A DNA stretch of 64,000 bases from Niabella sp. (GCF_030150205.1 NZ_JASLGT010000020.1:75012-139011); one strand, 5' to 3'. Counted from the stretch's first letter, positions 52,699 to 62,299 are shown. Program-made: numbers and translations. Notes: a model not told the origin generated them from the letters alone.

Positions 52699-53412
52699 AT
52701 GCCCCTTACTTGGCTTACAGGAACGATTGTAAAGATTGTCGACGAAACCTATAATACTAAACGGTATTTTATACAGGCCGATGAAACCGATCATTTCCAT
52801 TTTACGGCCGGTCAGTTTGTAACGCTGGATCTTCCCATTCATGAGAAGCCCAATAAACGCTGGCGCAGTTATTCCATTGCCAGTGCTCCGGATGGTACGG
52901 CCATCTATGAACTGCTGATCGTACTGGTGGAGGACGGCCTGGGTACACCCTATATGTTCAAAAACTGGGCAGTAGGCAGCAAGGTTACCTTCCGGGGACC
53001 GCTGGGCGTGTTTACACTAAAGGAAGAGCAGCTGCAGCACGACTTGTTCCTGGTATGCACCGGAACGGGTATTGCACCGTTTCGCAGTATGTTGCATACG
53101 CTGGTGCGGGAAAACATTCCGCATAAGAATATTTATCTTATTTACGGCTGCCGTACGCAGCAGGATCTGTTGTATTATGAAGAGATGAAAGCCCTGGAGC
53201 TGGAAGATTTTCACTATATCCCTACGCTATCGCGGGAGGAGTGGGAAGGGAAAACAGGGTATGTACATGCCATTTATGAAGCGCAGGCCGCGGGAAAGGC
53301 GGATGCCAACTTCTTTCTTTGTGGCTGGAAAAATATGATTGATGAAGCCCGCCAGCGGATTGTACAAATGGGATTTGATAAAAAAGCGGTGCATTTTGAG
53401 CTGTATGGCTAG
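52699..53412 (+). CDS. FAD-binding ferredoxin/flavodoxin reductase-like oxidoreductase
   Basis: 237 aa. FAD domain with RWRSYSIASAP (RxYS) and the GPLGVFTL phosphate-binding strand. NAD(P) domain with LVCTGTGIAPFRSML, YLIYGCRTQQDLLYYEEM and FFLCGWKNMIDEARQ. It lacks a [2Fe-2S] C-terminus, so it is the minimal FNR-type module passing electrons between NAD(P)H and a protein partner. Monocistronic. Confidence 0.9.
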   Translation: MPLTWLTGTIVKIVDETYNTKRYFIQADETDHFHFTAGQFVTLDLPIHEKPNKRWRSYSIASAPDGTAIYELLIVLVEDGLGTPYMFKNWAVGSKVTFRGPLGVFTLKEEQLQHDLFLVCTGTGIAPFRSMLHTLVRENIPHKNIYLIYGCRTQQDLLYYEEMKALELEDFHYIPTLSREEWEGKTGYVHAIYEAQAAGKADANFFLCGWKNMIDEARQRIVQMGFDKKAVHFELYG

Positions 53413-53447
53413 GGATGAGCCGGTTATACAATGTTATTTGAACGGCT

Positions 53448-53525
53448 CCCGCAGATTTGCGCGGATTGTTTACGCTGATATCCGCCGATTGGTTTTTTCT
53501 GCGCTATATCCTTGAAATCTGCGGG
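53448..53525. repeat. Intergenic inverted repeat (REP-like) downstream of the reductase gene
   Basis: CCCGCAGATTT (53448-53458) and AAATCTGCGGG (53515-53525) are perfect 11-bp inverted arms about 56 bp apart, with GCGGAT/ATCCGC symmetry in between. This kind of CGCAGATT element is common between genes in Bacteroidota. Confidence 0.5.
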
Positions 53526-53563
53526 AATTTCTACCCGAGTCTCCAGTAATAGCCGTCTTTTAC

Positions 53564-53609
53564 TATATTTGCAGCCCTCCTGAGTTTATCGTCCTTCGGC
53601 AGACTCAGG
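53564..53609 (+). promoter_or_regulatory. tRNA-Arg promoter -7 box and leader hairpin
   Basis: TATATTTG (53564-53571) matches TAnnTTTG. A hairpin CCTGAGT/ACTCAGG (53579-53609) follows in the leader, directly before the tRNA 5' end at 53615. Confidence 0.45.
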
Positions 53610-53614
53610 GTGAT

Positions 53615-53686
53615 GGTCCCGTAGTTCAATGGATAGAATAGAAGTTTCCTAAACTTTAGATACAAGTTCGATTCTTGTCGGGACTA
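53615..53686 (+). tRNA. tRNA-Arg(CCT)
   Basis: Cloverleaf reads by eye: acceptor GGTCCCG/CGGGACT (one G-T at the end), D-arm GTTCAATGGATAGAAT, anticodon stem GAAGT/ACTTT with loop TTCCTAA (anticodon CCT), T-arm ACAAG-TTCGATT-CTTGT, discriminator A. 72 nt without CCA. It decodes AGG. Accessory DNA begins about 125 bp downstream; tRNA-proximal sites are classic integration spots. Confidence 0.92.
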
Positions 53687-53698
53687 CAATTTTGCATT

Positions 53699-53827
53699 AT
53701 GTTTTACGCATACGTCTTAAAAAGCGTTGAGCATGATTACTACTACAAAGGTCATTGCCAAAACCTTGAGCATCGGTTGGTGCAGCACAATGCCGGTATG
53801 ACGAAATCAATAGTTTTTCTAAGTTAG
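53699..53827 (+). pseudogene. GIY-YIG endonuclease fragment truncated by accessory DNA
   Basis: The 42-codon frame from the ATG at 53699 begins like small GIY-YIG nucleases: MFYAYVLKSVEHDYYYKGHC, then NLEHRLVQHNAGMTKS. The family is about 80-100 aa, so the gene breaks off after TKS at about 53812, and the last codons (VFLS) already belong to the decayed recombinase sequence on the other strand. The missing 3' part is not in the window. This marks the left junction of the accessory region. Confidence 0.7.
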
Positions 53828-54931
53828 ATATGTTGGCAGGAACTGTGTTTAATTCTTTGTAAATAGATTGCATTTCGATTGTTATATGCTCCAAAGTAAT
53901 GCTATATGTTTCTTTGTCGATTTTACCCATACCGCAACGAATTGTCAGTTCCTTTTTTCTTTTCGAATTGTTTTAACCGAATTTTCAAAAGTTGATTATT
54001 TTCAAGATTCTCCTTTTGGTAGTGGTTGAACACTTTAGTGAGTTGCTTTAAAACCAAAGAAAATATTGATTTTGGAATTTCGAACTTTCTTAAAAAAGCC
54101 TGGAATAGCTCGAAAGCCCCAACACGTCTTGCTCTAAGACTTGGAGTTTTGGCTGTTAAACTAACCCCAGGGCATTTTAAACATCTATAATAATGAAGAT
54201 CCTTTTTTGAAACGTAGTAGCCGACCAGATAACTTCCACAGTTACTGCATCGCAATAATCGCAACAATGGACGGTTCTCTTCTTCTTTTTGATGTTTATA
54301 TCCACAATGGTGCCCAGTCAAAATTTCCTGTACCTTCTTAAGTCTTCTATACTGACTATCACTTCCCAATTGCCTTTGACAGGTTCTTCCAGAAGGTGAT
54401 GGGCTAAGACTCCGCAGTAAAATGGTTTTTCCAAATCGTGCTTATTTTTTGGGGTGTAAGTTTTAATCCCCGAGCTGATAGTTTTGACAATATCTGGGCA
54501 TCGTTATAAATTCCTGATGCTTTCCAAATCCAGGCTTCTCTCAATAATTCTCCATATTTATTAATCACAACTTTTTGCTCTTTACAAAAGAACTGTTCTC
54601 TTTTTATCCTTGGTCCGTATTGATCATATCCGAGAGGAACATTTACAAGCCAAAACCCTTTCAGCAGTTTTCTTCTCATTGCTGGTATTATTATTTCCTT
54701 TCTTTTGATATTTTCTTTATATGCGTGAAAAAGGCTTTCATATATGGCTGCATTATCTCTCGCTGAGGTAATTGTAAGACCGGTGCTTACTTCAATTAAG
54801 TGAACTCCTAATTCATCAACAACTTTGTAATAGCCATGCAAGAGCTTGCCATAAAAACTGCCTTGTGTTTGGTAAATATGACCGGACTTAAACCAGTAGT
54901 AAGAATGCCGAGAGTGAAATTGAGGTGCCAC
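53812..54931 (-). pseudogene. Decayed large serine recombinase
   Basis: Three fragments in different frames together give the middle of a large serine recombinase. The recombinase domain is ARDNAAIYESLFHAYKENIK with KLLKGFWLVNVPLGYDQYGP. A zinc ribbon, LRCSNCGSYLVGYYVSKKDL with YYRCLKC, and a coiled coil ending in ELTIRCGMGKIDKETY follow. Frame breaks occur near 54425 (a T lost in HFYCGV), between about 54330 and 54380, and near 53955. The N-terminal catalytic resolvase domain with its Ser is absent, and the C-terminus is cut at the GIY-YIG junction. Non-functional relic of the element that inserted here. Confidence 0.75.
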
Positions 54932-55145
54932 ATCCGTTACTTGGAATAAAAAAGAGCGCTCTGAAGAATCGATGCGTACCTTGCCACTTTAGTATTGGGC
55001 GTTAGTACTATTAAAATATAGAATAAAAGATAGCAGTAATGAATGGGCTGCTCGATTCATAAAGGGCCAATTTTTTCTTGAATATAAAGATAGGAGATAC
55101 TGTTTCGGATTTACACTTATTAAGGCCCTTAATTGCTATACTTTC

Positions 55146-55173
55146 AAAAAATACGTATCGATACGTATTTTTT
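55146..55173. promoter_or_regulatory. 28-bp perfect palindrome, candidate operator of the RHS gene
   Basis: Arms AAAAAATACGTATC and GATACGTATTTTTT, no spacer. It ends 17 bp before a TAGCTTTG box (55191-55198), so it covers the -33 region. A near copy stands at exactly the same distance from a TAGATTTG box at 62247-62299. It also looks like a terminator hairpin, but the identical promoter spacing favours an operator. Confidence 0.6.
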
Positions 55174-55190
55174 TTGTTAAATGGTATTTA

Positions 55191-55198
55191 TAGCTTTG
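55191..55198 (+). promoter_or_regulatory. -7 promoter element (TAGCTTTG) of the RHS gene
   Basis: Perfect TAnnTTTG, 39 bp before the ATG at 55238; the palindromic T-rich arm lies in the -33 position. Confidence 0.55.
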
Positions 55199-55237
55199 AG
55201 GAGGAAATGATAGTATTACCATTTTAATTAGTTGCAT

Positions 55238-58200
55238 ATGAGCTTGCTAATGTTTCAACGAATTTCTTGGATTAAGATAAGTTGGGTTCTCTTAATCTTG
55301 TTGTTTAACACTTCAGCTAAAGTAAAAGGGCAAACGCCGATAGATTTATCACGTCCGGTTAATATGACTGAAGGAGTGGCGGGTAGTAATGGTACAGGCG
55401 GGTCTTTATATACAATATCAGTTGAGCTGCCGGATGGAGTTAAAGGTGTGCAGCCAGAAGTTTCACTGAGTTACAGTTCTCAGGGTGGTGGTAATGGTTT
55501 TAGTGGCTATGGTTGGACCCTTGGATCGCTATCTATGATCACTAGGTCAGGAAAAGATGTATTTCATGACGGGATCGCTACGCCTATTGATTTTACTGGG
55601 GATAATGACGTATTCTCTCTTGATGGACAGCGATTGATGTTGATTAGTGGAAATAATAGTGTAGCGGGCGCTGTTTATGGTACCGAACAGGAAACGTTTA
55701 CAAAAATTGAGGCAATTGGCGGTAATGGCAATTCTCCTGAATATTTTAAGGTTACCACCAAGAATGGGTTGACTTTAGAATATGGCACTGACAATAGTAA
55801 AATGATGACAAATGATGGAACACAAGTGATTTTTTGGGCGTTACGGCGTGTAAAAGATGCAAGTGGGAACTATATGCTTTATAATTACTCATTTGATAAC
55901 GCAAATCGCTATTTTAATTTAAGTAGTATTACATATACAGGAAACGCAACGACTAGCACTGCCCCAACTTATCAGGTGTTATTTACTTACGCAACCAAGA
56001 CGGATTGGCAGAGTTCACCGGCATATATTTCTGGATCAACAGTATATTCTGCTCAATTGTTGGACAAAATTGATGTGAAAAAATCTGATGGAACGCAAAT
56101 AAGGCGCTATAACTGTGCCTATCAATATCGACAAAAGAAATACTTTTTAACGAGTGTAACAGAATCTGGCGCGAATGGTACAGCAATAAATCCCGTAACT
56201 TTTTCGTATGGCAAGAATCCTTCTGTGCCAGATTTAACATTGACTGCAAATTATTCAAATTCAACATTTACTAATATAAATAATGTTGGTGATTTTGATG
56301 GCGATGGACAGCAGGATATTATGACATTTGGGTATAGTGCATATACCCGAAATGATAATGAAACATTTTTTAAACAGTATGCACTTCGCTCTTATAATGC
56401 AGGTTCGGTGGAACAACAATATTATTACCATATAGATACGGACATCCCCAATAGTGATGTTAAAGTCATTGGAAAGGAGCCAGCCCAGAATCCATATGCC
56501 GTTATGGATTTCGATGGAGATGGGAAAGACGATGTACTTCTGGCAAAGTTTAATAAAAATAGTTACAATCTAACAGGGATAAATATTAATTATTCCCGAG
56601 TTCGATATAGCGGTTACCGCGAGGTTACGTATAAGAAAATGGAGTACAATACGCTCCCGTCTTCTACATCTGGCCAGCATTCACTATGGAAACAGGGAGG
56701 CAGCTTTTTTACTTCAGGCGATTTTGACGGTGATGGCCATACTGATTATATTTTAATCCTTGGTGTCAATGCTAGCTCCTTTAAAGCATTTCTATCTACA
56801 CCCTCTAAGAATATATTTAACATGGAAGTCGCAAATTTTGGGACTGGTGTAAATGGAGCAAGCGGAGCATTTTCTGCAAATGTCATAGCTGAGTCGAAAA
56901 ATATAGTGCCCATAAATTTCAATGGTGATTCCAAAACTGAATTGTTAGTCGTTAGAGATGAAGCAAGTTACATTTTAAGTGTGTATCCTGTTTCTAATAT
57001 GCCTGGCTACAATTTTGCAAGCTCTGTGTTATATACTACAGCGGATATAAAAACAAACTATAAAATTTACCCTGGCGATTTTAATGGTGATGGAAATACG
57101 GACCTTCTAGTTCGTCCTCCTGGTCGCTATGATCAGTGGAAAATATTTACGAGTACCGGGAACGCATTCAATAGCGTTAATTTTAATTTTAGTCAGCTAG
57201 TGACTTTACATAATGATGGTACCACCTATTCTAACTTTCTTTCAGTTGGTGACTATGATGGCGATGGCAAGACGGACATATGGCATTCTGGTGATATTAA
57301 CAGTTCGACATGCCGACACTGGATTTACTATTCAAACGGAACATCTTTTGCGATTGAAAACTTTGATACTTCTCCTACTCTGAATACAGAGTTTGCTGCT
57401 CCGTCTGGTGATTTCAATGGAGATGGAAAACTTGACTTTTTAAAAGTAAACACCGAGAGTTCATCAACTTTTTATGGAAAATATCTTTTTCTAAGGCCCT
57501 TGAAGGAACAAAACCTATTAGTGGGTATTAGCAATCTTGGCCATTTAACAAACTTTGATTACGGGTTGTTAAATAATAAAGATAATAGTGGCGTATATAA
57601 GCGCACTCAAGGCGATTATAGCGCATCGGATCTAAGCTCGCCTTCGCCCTATTTCCCAGAGTATAGCGTTTCTGCGACGCCAATGTATTTGTTATCAAAT
57701 ATTAAGCGTCCGAATGGAATTGCATTTCAGTCAAATGAGTATTATGCATATGAGGACATGATTGTTCATAGTTCAGGACGGGGTTTTTTGGGATTCTTGA
57801 AAATAGAATCTCGTAATGATATGGGAGCTCTTTCCTGGAAATGGGATACAATTAATTTGAATTACTCTACTCTTATCCCTTGGGTAACTCAAAAGCACCT
57901 AAATGCTGGGGGATTGTTTACACGTACTAGGTATCAAATTGGTTTTAATGTTGTTTCATCAAGCTCCACCAGTAATCGAAGATTTTTTATGAAACAAGAC
58001 CGGACTTTTACTCATGACTGGCTAACTACTGAGGGTACCGAAGTATTAAATACATATGATAATTATGGAAATGTTATTCAAAGTATCGTAAATAAAGGAG
58101 CGACTGATGATTTTAATATTACATCATTGTTAGAGAAAGATACCGTTACGACAGTTTATGGAACATTTGCGGGTGGACCATTTCCCGGTTTCCCAACTTC

Positions 58201-61200
58201 TGTTACTAAAACGAAAATTCGGACAGGGAAGCCTCTCGTTAGCAAAATAACAAATTATACATACACCGCTCAGGGGCTGCCGCAAACTGTTACGGAACAT
58301 GCGGGTACGGCAATTGAAACAGTAGTTACGAATACATATAACAATTTTGGTTTACCAACGCAAACGTCAACTAGTGCCCCAGGCGTGACGACGCCTGTTA
58401 TTTCTTATGTTTATGATCCGACCGGTAGATACGTTTTAGAAAAGAATCGTACCGGAGGGGGCGTTATAAAGAAAGAGACTGCGACATTTGATGATCGTTG
58501 GGGTGTTCCGCTTACTAATACCACGCCTGATGGACTAACAACTACGTATCAATACAATGAATTTGGTGAATTAATTAGAACTAATTACCCAGATGGAACT
58601 GCTGCTACTATTACTAAAAGTTGGGAGACTACGACGCCATATGCTCGTTATAGTACATTGACCCAAAGATTAGACGGTAGTAGTCCTGTGAAATCTTATT
58701 TTGATATTTTAGATCGTGAGATAAAAAAGGAGAAACGTGGATTTAACAATAATTGGCTAACATCAACAAAATCGTATAATTATTTAGGACAACTTGATAG
58801 TGAAACGCTTCCTTTTTATTCCAATGAACCAATTCATTATATATATTATTTCTATGATGCTTACGGTCGTTTAGACTACTCGAATAGTAAAACGGGCAAT
58901 ATAATTATGGCCTATTCAACAACTGGTGGGTCGACACTAACCGTTCAGACCACTAACAGTCTTGGGCAATGGACCAGTAAAACGAGCGATGCAAGTGGCA
59001 AAATTATTTCTGCCAGCGACAATGGTGTAAATACATCGTTTACCTATGATAGTTGGGGGAACCAATTGACGGTTTCAAGTAGTGGACAAACTTTCGTAAC
59101 ATATGGATATGATAGCTATGGTAGAAAAATTTCGGTGAGCGATATCAATGCCGGTTCAATATCTTATGAGTATAACAGTATTGGACAGCTTACCAAACAA
59201 ACGGATGCTAACAATAATGTGGAAACAATTGCGTATGATGTTTTTGGAAGATTGTTAAGTAAGACTGGTGTGCAAGGAACGACAACCTATGAATATTTCT
59301 ACGATGCTGTAACCGGAAAAAGTAGCGATAAAATTACTCAAGAAGTGGGCTTTGGTGGGGACGTTCACTCCTATCGATATGATGGTTTTCAGAGATTGTC
59401 AAGTGAAAGTATGACTGCTGCCGGTAACACTATGACAAAGTTATATGATTATGATACTAGAGGTAACCTTAAGTCAATCATATATCCGGCAGGCTTTTCA
59501 ATCCGAAATGTATATGATGATAATGACATTGTTACCCAAGTGAATTATTTAGAGGGTTCGAGCACTCGCAATTTGTTCACTGCCACACAAATGAATAGCC
59601 GTGGAACATATACCGGCTATAATACAGGAAACGGAAAATCCAGCTCAGTAACCTGGGACTATGATCGAGAGTTACCAAAAAGATATTACACTTCAGGAAT
59701 ACAAGATCTAAATCTGGATTATGAAGCATTCACTATGAATTTGTGGCGACGTAGAGACGGAATTAGAAATATAACTGAGAACTTCACTTATGATGTTCAC
59801 GACAGGCTAACCAGCGCTCAGGTAAATGGTGTTCAACAATTTGGAATTCTTTATGATGGTAACGCACAAGGGAAAATATTGCAAAAAACAGATATTGGAA
59901 ATTACAACTATAACACGGCTAAGCCTCAAGCAATTGCTAGTTTAAGTTCGGGAAGTAGCGGAGCAAATCCTAGCGTATTATTTGGAACACAGTTGCATTC
60001 TATTACATATACTTCCTTTTTAAAACCTGCGACAATTACAGAGAGTGGGTATCAGTTGTCTTATTCATATGGCTCTGATGAACAACGAATTACTAGTACT
60101 TTGAAGCTGAATGGTTCGACTGTTGAAACTAAAAGTTATTGGGGAGAAATTGAAGGCCTGACCAAGGGTAGCAACACTTATGAAATTTACTATATTCAGG
60201 CAGGCAATGGGTTGAATAATATCATAGTTAAGAAAGATGGAGTTATTAGTATTTATTATGTTTATACGGATCAATTAGGGAGTATAGTCGCTGTAACTAA
60301 TGAATCTGGATCGGTAGTTGCAGAGCAAAATTTTGATGCTTGGGGTAGAAAGCGAAATCCAGTTAATTGGGGTTATTCTAGCGTACCTGCTGTTCCTGAT
60401 TGGTTATACAGGGGCTTTACCGGGCATGAACACATTACGGCATTCAATCTCATAAATATGAATGCCCGATTGTATGATCCAATGACGGGTATGATGATTT
60501 CTCCAGACAATTTTAATCAGAATCCATTTTCGCCGGCAGGCTATAATGGGTATTTATATGCGAATGGCAATCCTTTAAAATATATTGATAAAGATGGAAA
60601 TTTTGCTTTTGTTGTTGTTCTAATTCCGATAGTTAAGGCTATAGTAATTGGGGCCGCAATTGGTGCAGCGACGTACACAGTGGGAGTTGCATTCAGCAAC
60701 GGAGGTTTTCAGAATTGGAATTGGGGTCAATTTGGAAAAGCCGCCGGCTTCGGTGCAATTAGCGGGCTGGTGACGTATGGCATAGGAAGTGTGTTTGGAA
60801 CGGTTGGGAGTATGGGAATTATGGGGGAATTAGGGCGAGCTGCAGCCCATGGGTTGGCTCAGGGTGGAATTTCGGAATTGTCTGGAGGTAACTTTATGAC
60901 AGGACTGGCGACGGGTGCCTTTAGCTCCTTAGCAGGGTCTGCATTTATGATGTATGGCGGAAAGTTTGCAAACAGTGACATTGGCATGTATGCATTTTCT
61001 GCCGCCGCAGGAGGTGCAACAGCTGAATTAACTGGTGGAAATTTCTGGGAAGGTGCAGCATCTGGTTTAATTATCGCGGGATTGAATCATGGTCTAAATA
61101 GTTTCTCCGACAAATTAGCTGAGGCTGCAGAAAAATACAAAAATGACCCAAGTTTGTATAAAAAAAGATGGGATGTAAACTCTGCTCCGAAGGGCGCTCA

Positions 61201-61528
61201 AAAGTGTAACTATTTTTTGAATGACTTATCTGAAGAAATTGGTATACCTTTAGATAGAAGTTATTCAGCGGGCGAATGGGCTGATCCAAATGTTGATATT
61301 CCTGGGTGGAGCAAAGCATTCGACGGAAAGCCATCCAGGGGAACTTCGGCTGGTTTTAAATATAGTTATGAAAGCGGAGCGACTGGCCACGTAGGAGTTA
61401 TTACAGATCCTAAGACTAGATATTTAATTTATAATGGACTTCATGAAATTAGAGGAACAAGTATCAACAATTACTCTGGTTGGAAATCACTCAACTGGCG
61501 ATACCGAATTCCTGTTGGAAAAAAATAG
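55238..61528 (+). CDS. Secreted SpvB/VCBS/RHS-repeat protein with amidase-like C-terminal toxin candidate
   Basis: 2096 aa from the ATG at 55238. Signal peptide ends near KVKGQ. An SpvB-like N-domain (VELPDGVKGVQPEVSLSYSS) precedes seven FG-GAP/VCBS-type repeats with DFDGDGxxD calcium loops (about residues 350-735). A TcdB-like middle and many YD repeats follow (about 1000-1680). The RHS core is DQLGSIVAVTNESG, LYRGFTGHEH, MNARLYDPMTG, NPLKYIDKDG, ending near residue 1788. The variable C-terminus has a Gly-rich hydrophobic segment, then KCNYFLNDLSEE (Cys1990) and GHVGVITDP (His2051), the Cys-then-His layout of NlpC/P60 or CHAP amidases. An exported protein gene starts 4 bp after the stop. Probably a polymorphic toxin acting on cell wall; this is inference. 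Confidence 0.85.
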   Translation: MSLLMFQRISWIKISWVLLILLFNTSAKVKGQTPIDLSRPVNMTEGVAGSNGTGGSLYTISVELPDGVKGVQPEVSLSYSSQGGGNGFSGYGWTLGSLSMITRSGKDVFHDGIATPIDFTGDNDVFSLDGQRLMLISGNNSVAGAVYGTEQETFTKIEAIGGNGNSPEYFKVTTKNGLTLEYGTDNSKMMTNDGTQVIFWALRRVKDASGNYMLYNYSFDNANRYFNLSSITYTGNATTSTAPTYQVLFTYATKTDWQSSPAYISGSTVYSAQLLDKIDVKKSDGTQIRRYNCAYQYRQKKYFLTSVTESGANGTAINPVTFSYGKNPSVPDLTLTANYSNSTFTNINNVGDFDGDGQQDIMTFGYSAYTRNDNETFFKQYALRSYNAGSVEQQYYYHIDTDIPNSDVKVIGKEPAQNPYAVMDFDGDGKDDVLLAKFNKNSYNLTGININYSRVRYSGYREVTYKKMEYNTLPSSTSGQHSLWKQGGSFFTSGDFDGDGHTDYILILGVNASSFKAFLSTPSKNIFNMEVANFGTGVNGASGAFSANVIAESKNIVPINFNGDSKTELLVVRDEASYILSVYPVSNMPGYNFASSVLYTTADIKTNYKIYPGDFNGDGNTDLLVRPPGRYDQWKIFTSTGNAFNSVNFNFSQLVTLHNDGTTYSNFLSVGDYDGDGKTDIWHSGDINSSTCRHWIYYSNGTSFAIENFDTSPTLNTEFAAPSGDFNGDGKLDFLKVNTESSSTFYGKYLFLRPLKEQNLLVGISNLGHLTNFDYGLLNNKDNSGVYKRTQGDYSASDLSSPSPYFPEYSVSATPMYLLSNIKRPNGIAFQSNEYYAYEDMIVHSSGRGFLGFLKIESRNDMGALSWKWDTINLNYSTLIPWVTQKHLNAGGLFTRTRYQIGFNVVSSSSTSNRRFFMKQDRTFTHDWLTTEGTEVLNTYDNYGNVIQSIVNKGATDDFNITSLLEKDTVTTVYGTFAGGPFPGFPTSVTKTKIRTGKPLVSKITNYTYTAQGLPQTVTEHAGTAIETVVTNTYNNFGLPTQTSTSAPGVTTPVISYVYDPTGRYVLEKNRTGGGVIKKETATFDDRWGVPLTNTTPDGLTTTYQYNEFGELIRTNYPDGTAATITKSWETTTPYARYSTLTQRLDGSSPVKSYFDILDREIKKEKRGFNNNWLTSTKSYNYLGQLDSETLPFYSNEPIHYIYYFYDAYGRLDYSNSKTGNIIMAYSTTGGSTLTVQTTNSLGQWTSKTSDASGKIISASDNGVNTSFTYDSWGNQLTVSSSGQTFVTYGYDSYGRKISVSDINAGSISYEYNSIGQLTKQTDANNNVETIAYDVFGRLLSKTGVQGTTTYEYFYDAVTGKSSDKITQEVGFGGDVHSYRYDGFQRLSSESMTAAGNTMTKLYDYDTRGNLKSIIYPAGFSIRNVYDDNDIVTQVNYLEGSSTRNLFTATQMNSRGTYTGYNTGNGKSSSVTWDYDRELPKRYYTSGIQDLNLDYEAFTMNLWRRRDGIRNITENFTYDVHDRLTSAQVNGVQQFGILYDGNAQGKILQKTDIGNYNYNTAKPQAIASLSSGSSGANPSVLFGTQLHSITYTSFLKPATITESGYQLSYSYGSDEQRITSTLKLNGSTVETKSYWGEIEGLTKGSNTYEIYYIQAGNGLNNIIVKKDGVISIYYVYTDQLGSIVAVTNESGSVVAEQNFDAWGRKRNPVNWGYSSVPAVPDWLYRGFTGHEHITAFNLINMNARLYDPMTGMMISPDNFNQNPFSPAGYNGYLYANGNPLKYIDKDGNFAFVVVLIPIVKAIVIGAAIGAATYTVGVAFSNGGFQNWNWGQFGKAAGFGAISGLVTYGIGSVFGTVGSMGIMGELGRAAAHGLAQGGISELSGGNFMTGLATGAFSSLAGSAFMMYGGKFANSDIGMYAFSAAAGGATAELTGGNFWEGAASGLIIAGLNHGLNSFSDKLAEAAEKYKNDPSLYKKRWDVNSAPKGAQKCNYFLNDLSEEIGIPLDRSYSAGEWADPNVDIPGWSKAFDGKPSRGTSAGFKYSYESGATGHVGVITDPKTRYLIYNGLHEIRGTSINNYSGWKSLNWRYRIPVGKK

Positions 61529-61532
61529 AATT

Positions 61533-62174
61533 ATGAAGGCAATATTTACTTTTATTTTATTTTCAGGTATATTTTTGCAACCAGTACAAAGTCAAAAAAG
61601 TAAATTTCCTGACATTATTAAGGGAATGGAATTAAGAATTGATCAATCATTATCTTCTTTGGGTGGATGGGAAGATTTGATAAATATACCAGATATTCTT
61701 TTTCTGGAATTTACTCAGAATAAATCCCTTCATAGAGTGTTTCAACATCCTAAATTATATCAGAATGATATATTGAATTATATAAAGAATCCCAAAAAAA
61801 AATGGGAATATAAATATTATGTTTTAGGTCTGCTTCAGGGTTTATGCATTGAGGATTATTTAGTGATATTTCCAATTGTTTATAAAGTTGTCGATAATGC
61901 GATTAAAAAGAATTCTATTAAGAAAAATGAAGATTTTCTTCCATGGAAGGGATACCCATATATTGACATGTTATATTTACTCGTAGACCAGGATAATTTA
62001 AGTAGAGAAGTCAAACTAAATTTTAAAAATCCGCAGGTAAAAAAATACCTAATACAGATTCAAAAAGATCATACAATTCCAGCAGAAATTAGAAATCATT
62101 GTAATTTCATATTAACTGGACATGCTGCTTTGGTCAAGGATAAGGAAAGATCACCACTTTTTACGTGTAAATAG
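61533..62174 (+). CDS. Exported protein, candidate immunity protein for the RHS toxin
   Basis: 213 aa from the ATG at 61533, 4 bp after the RHS stop, so translation is probably coupled. Signal peptide MKAIFTFILFSGIFLQPVQS with a cleavage site before QKSKF. The mature part is Lys-rich and helical with no family I know. Immunity proteins against peptidoglycan-degrading effectors are exported to the periplasm, and this gene has the expected place, size and signal. The assignment rests on context only. Confidence 0.65.
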   Translation: MKAIFTFILFSGIFLQPVQSQKSKFPDIIKGMELRIDQSLSSLGGWEDLINIPDILFLEFTQNKSLHRVFQHPKLYQNDILNYIKNPKKKWEYKYYVLGLLQGLCIEDYLVIFPIVYKVVDNAIKKNSIKKNEDFLPWKGYPYIDMLYLLVDQDNLSREVKLNFKNPQVKKYLIQIQKDHTIPAEIRNHCNFILTGHAALVKDKERSPLFTCK

Positions 62175-62246
62175 ATAAGGATAATAGCTTGAGACTTATT
62201 AACTAAATTGTAGTCTCCCCTTTTCTAATAATTTCAATCTGCGATT

Positions 62247-62274
62247 AAAAAATACGTATCAATGCGTATTTTTT
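62247..62274. promoter_or_regulatory. Second copy of the 28-bp palindrome, candidate operator
   Basis: AAAAAATACGTATC plus AATGCGTATTTTTT: the left arm is identical to that at 55146, the right arm differs at two bases. It ends 17 bp before TAGATTTG (62292-62299), the same distance as in the first copy. It could also act as terminator of the toxin-immunity unit. Confidence 0.55.
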
Positions 62275-62291
62275 TTTAGGATTTCTTGATA

Positions 62292-62299
62292 TAGATTTG
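62292..62299 (+). promoter_or_regulatory. -7 promoter element (TAGATTTG) after the second palindrome
   Basis: Perfect TAnnTTTG, 211 bp before the ATG at 62511; spacing to the palindrome is the same as at the RHS gene. Confidence 0.45.

Larger units (their letters stand above)
54932..55237. other. AT-rich region between recombinase relic and RHS gene
   Basis: About 300 bp. The recombinase frame stays open on the minus strand to about 54990, without recognisable domain. The remainder is AT-rich and carries the 28-bp palindrome and promoter of the RHS gene (55146-55198). No gene seen. Confidence 0.5.
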
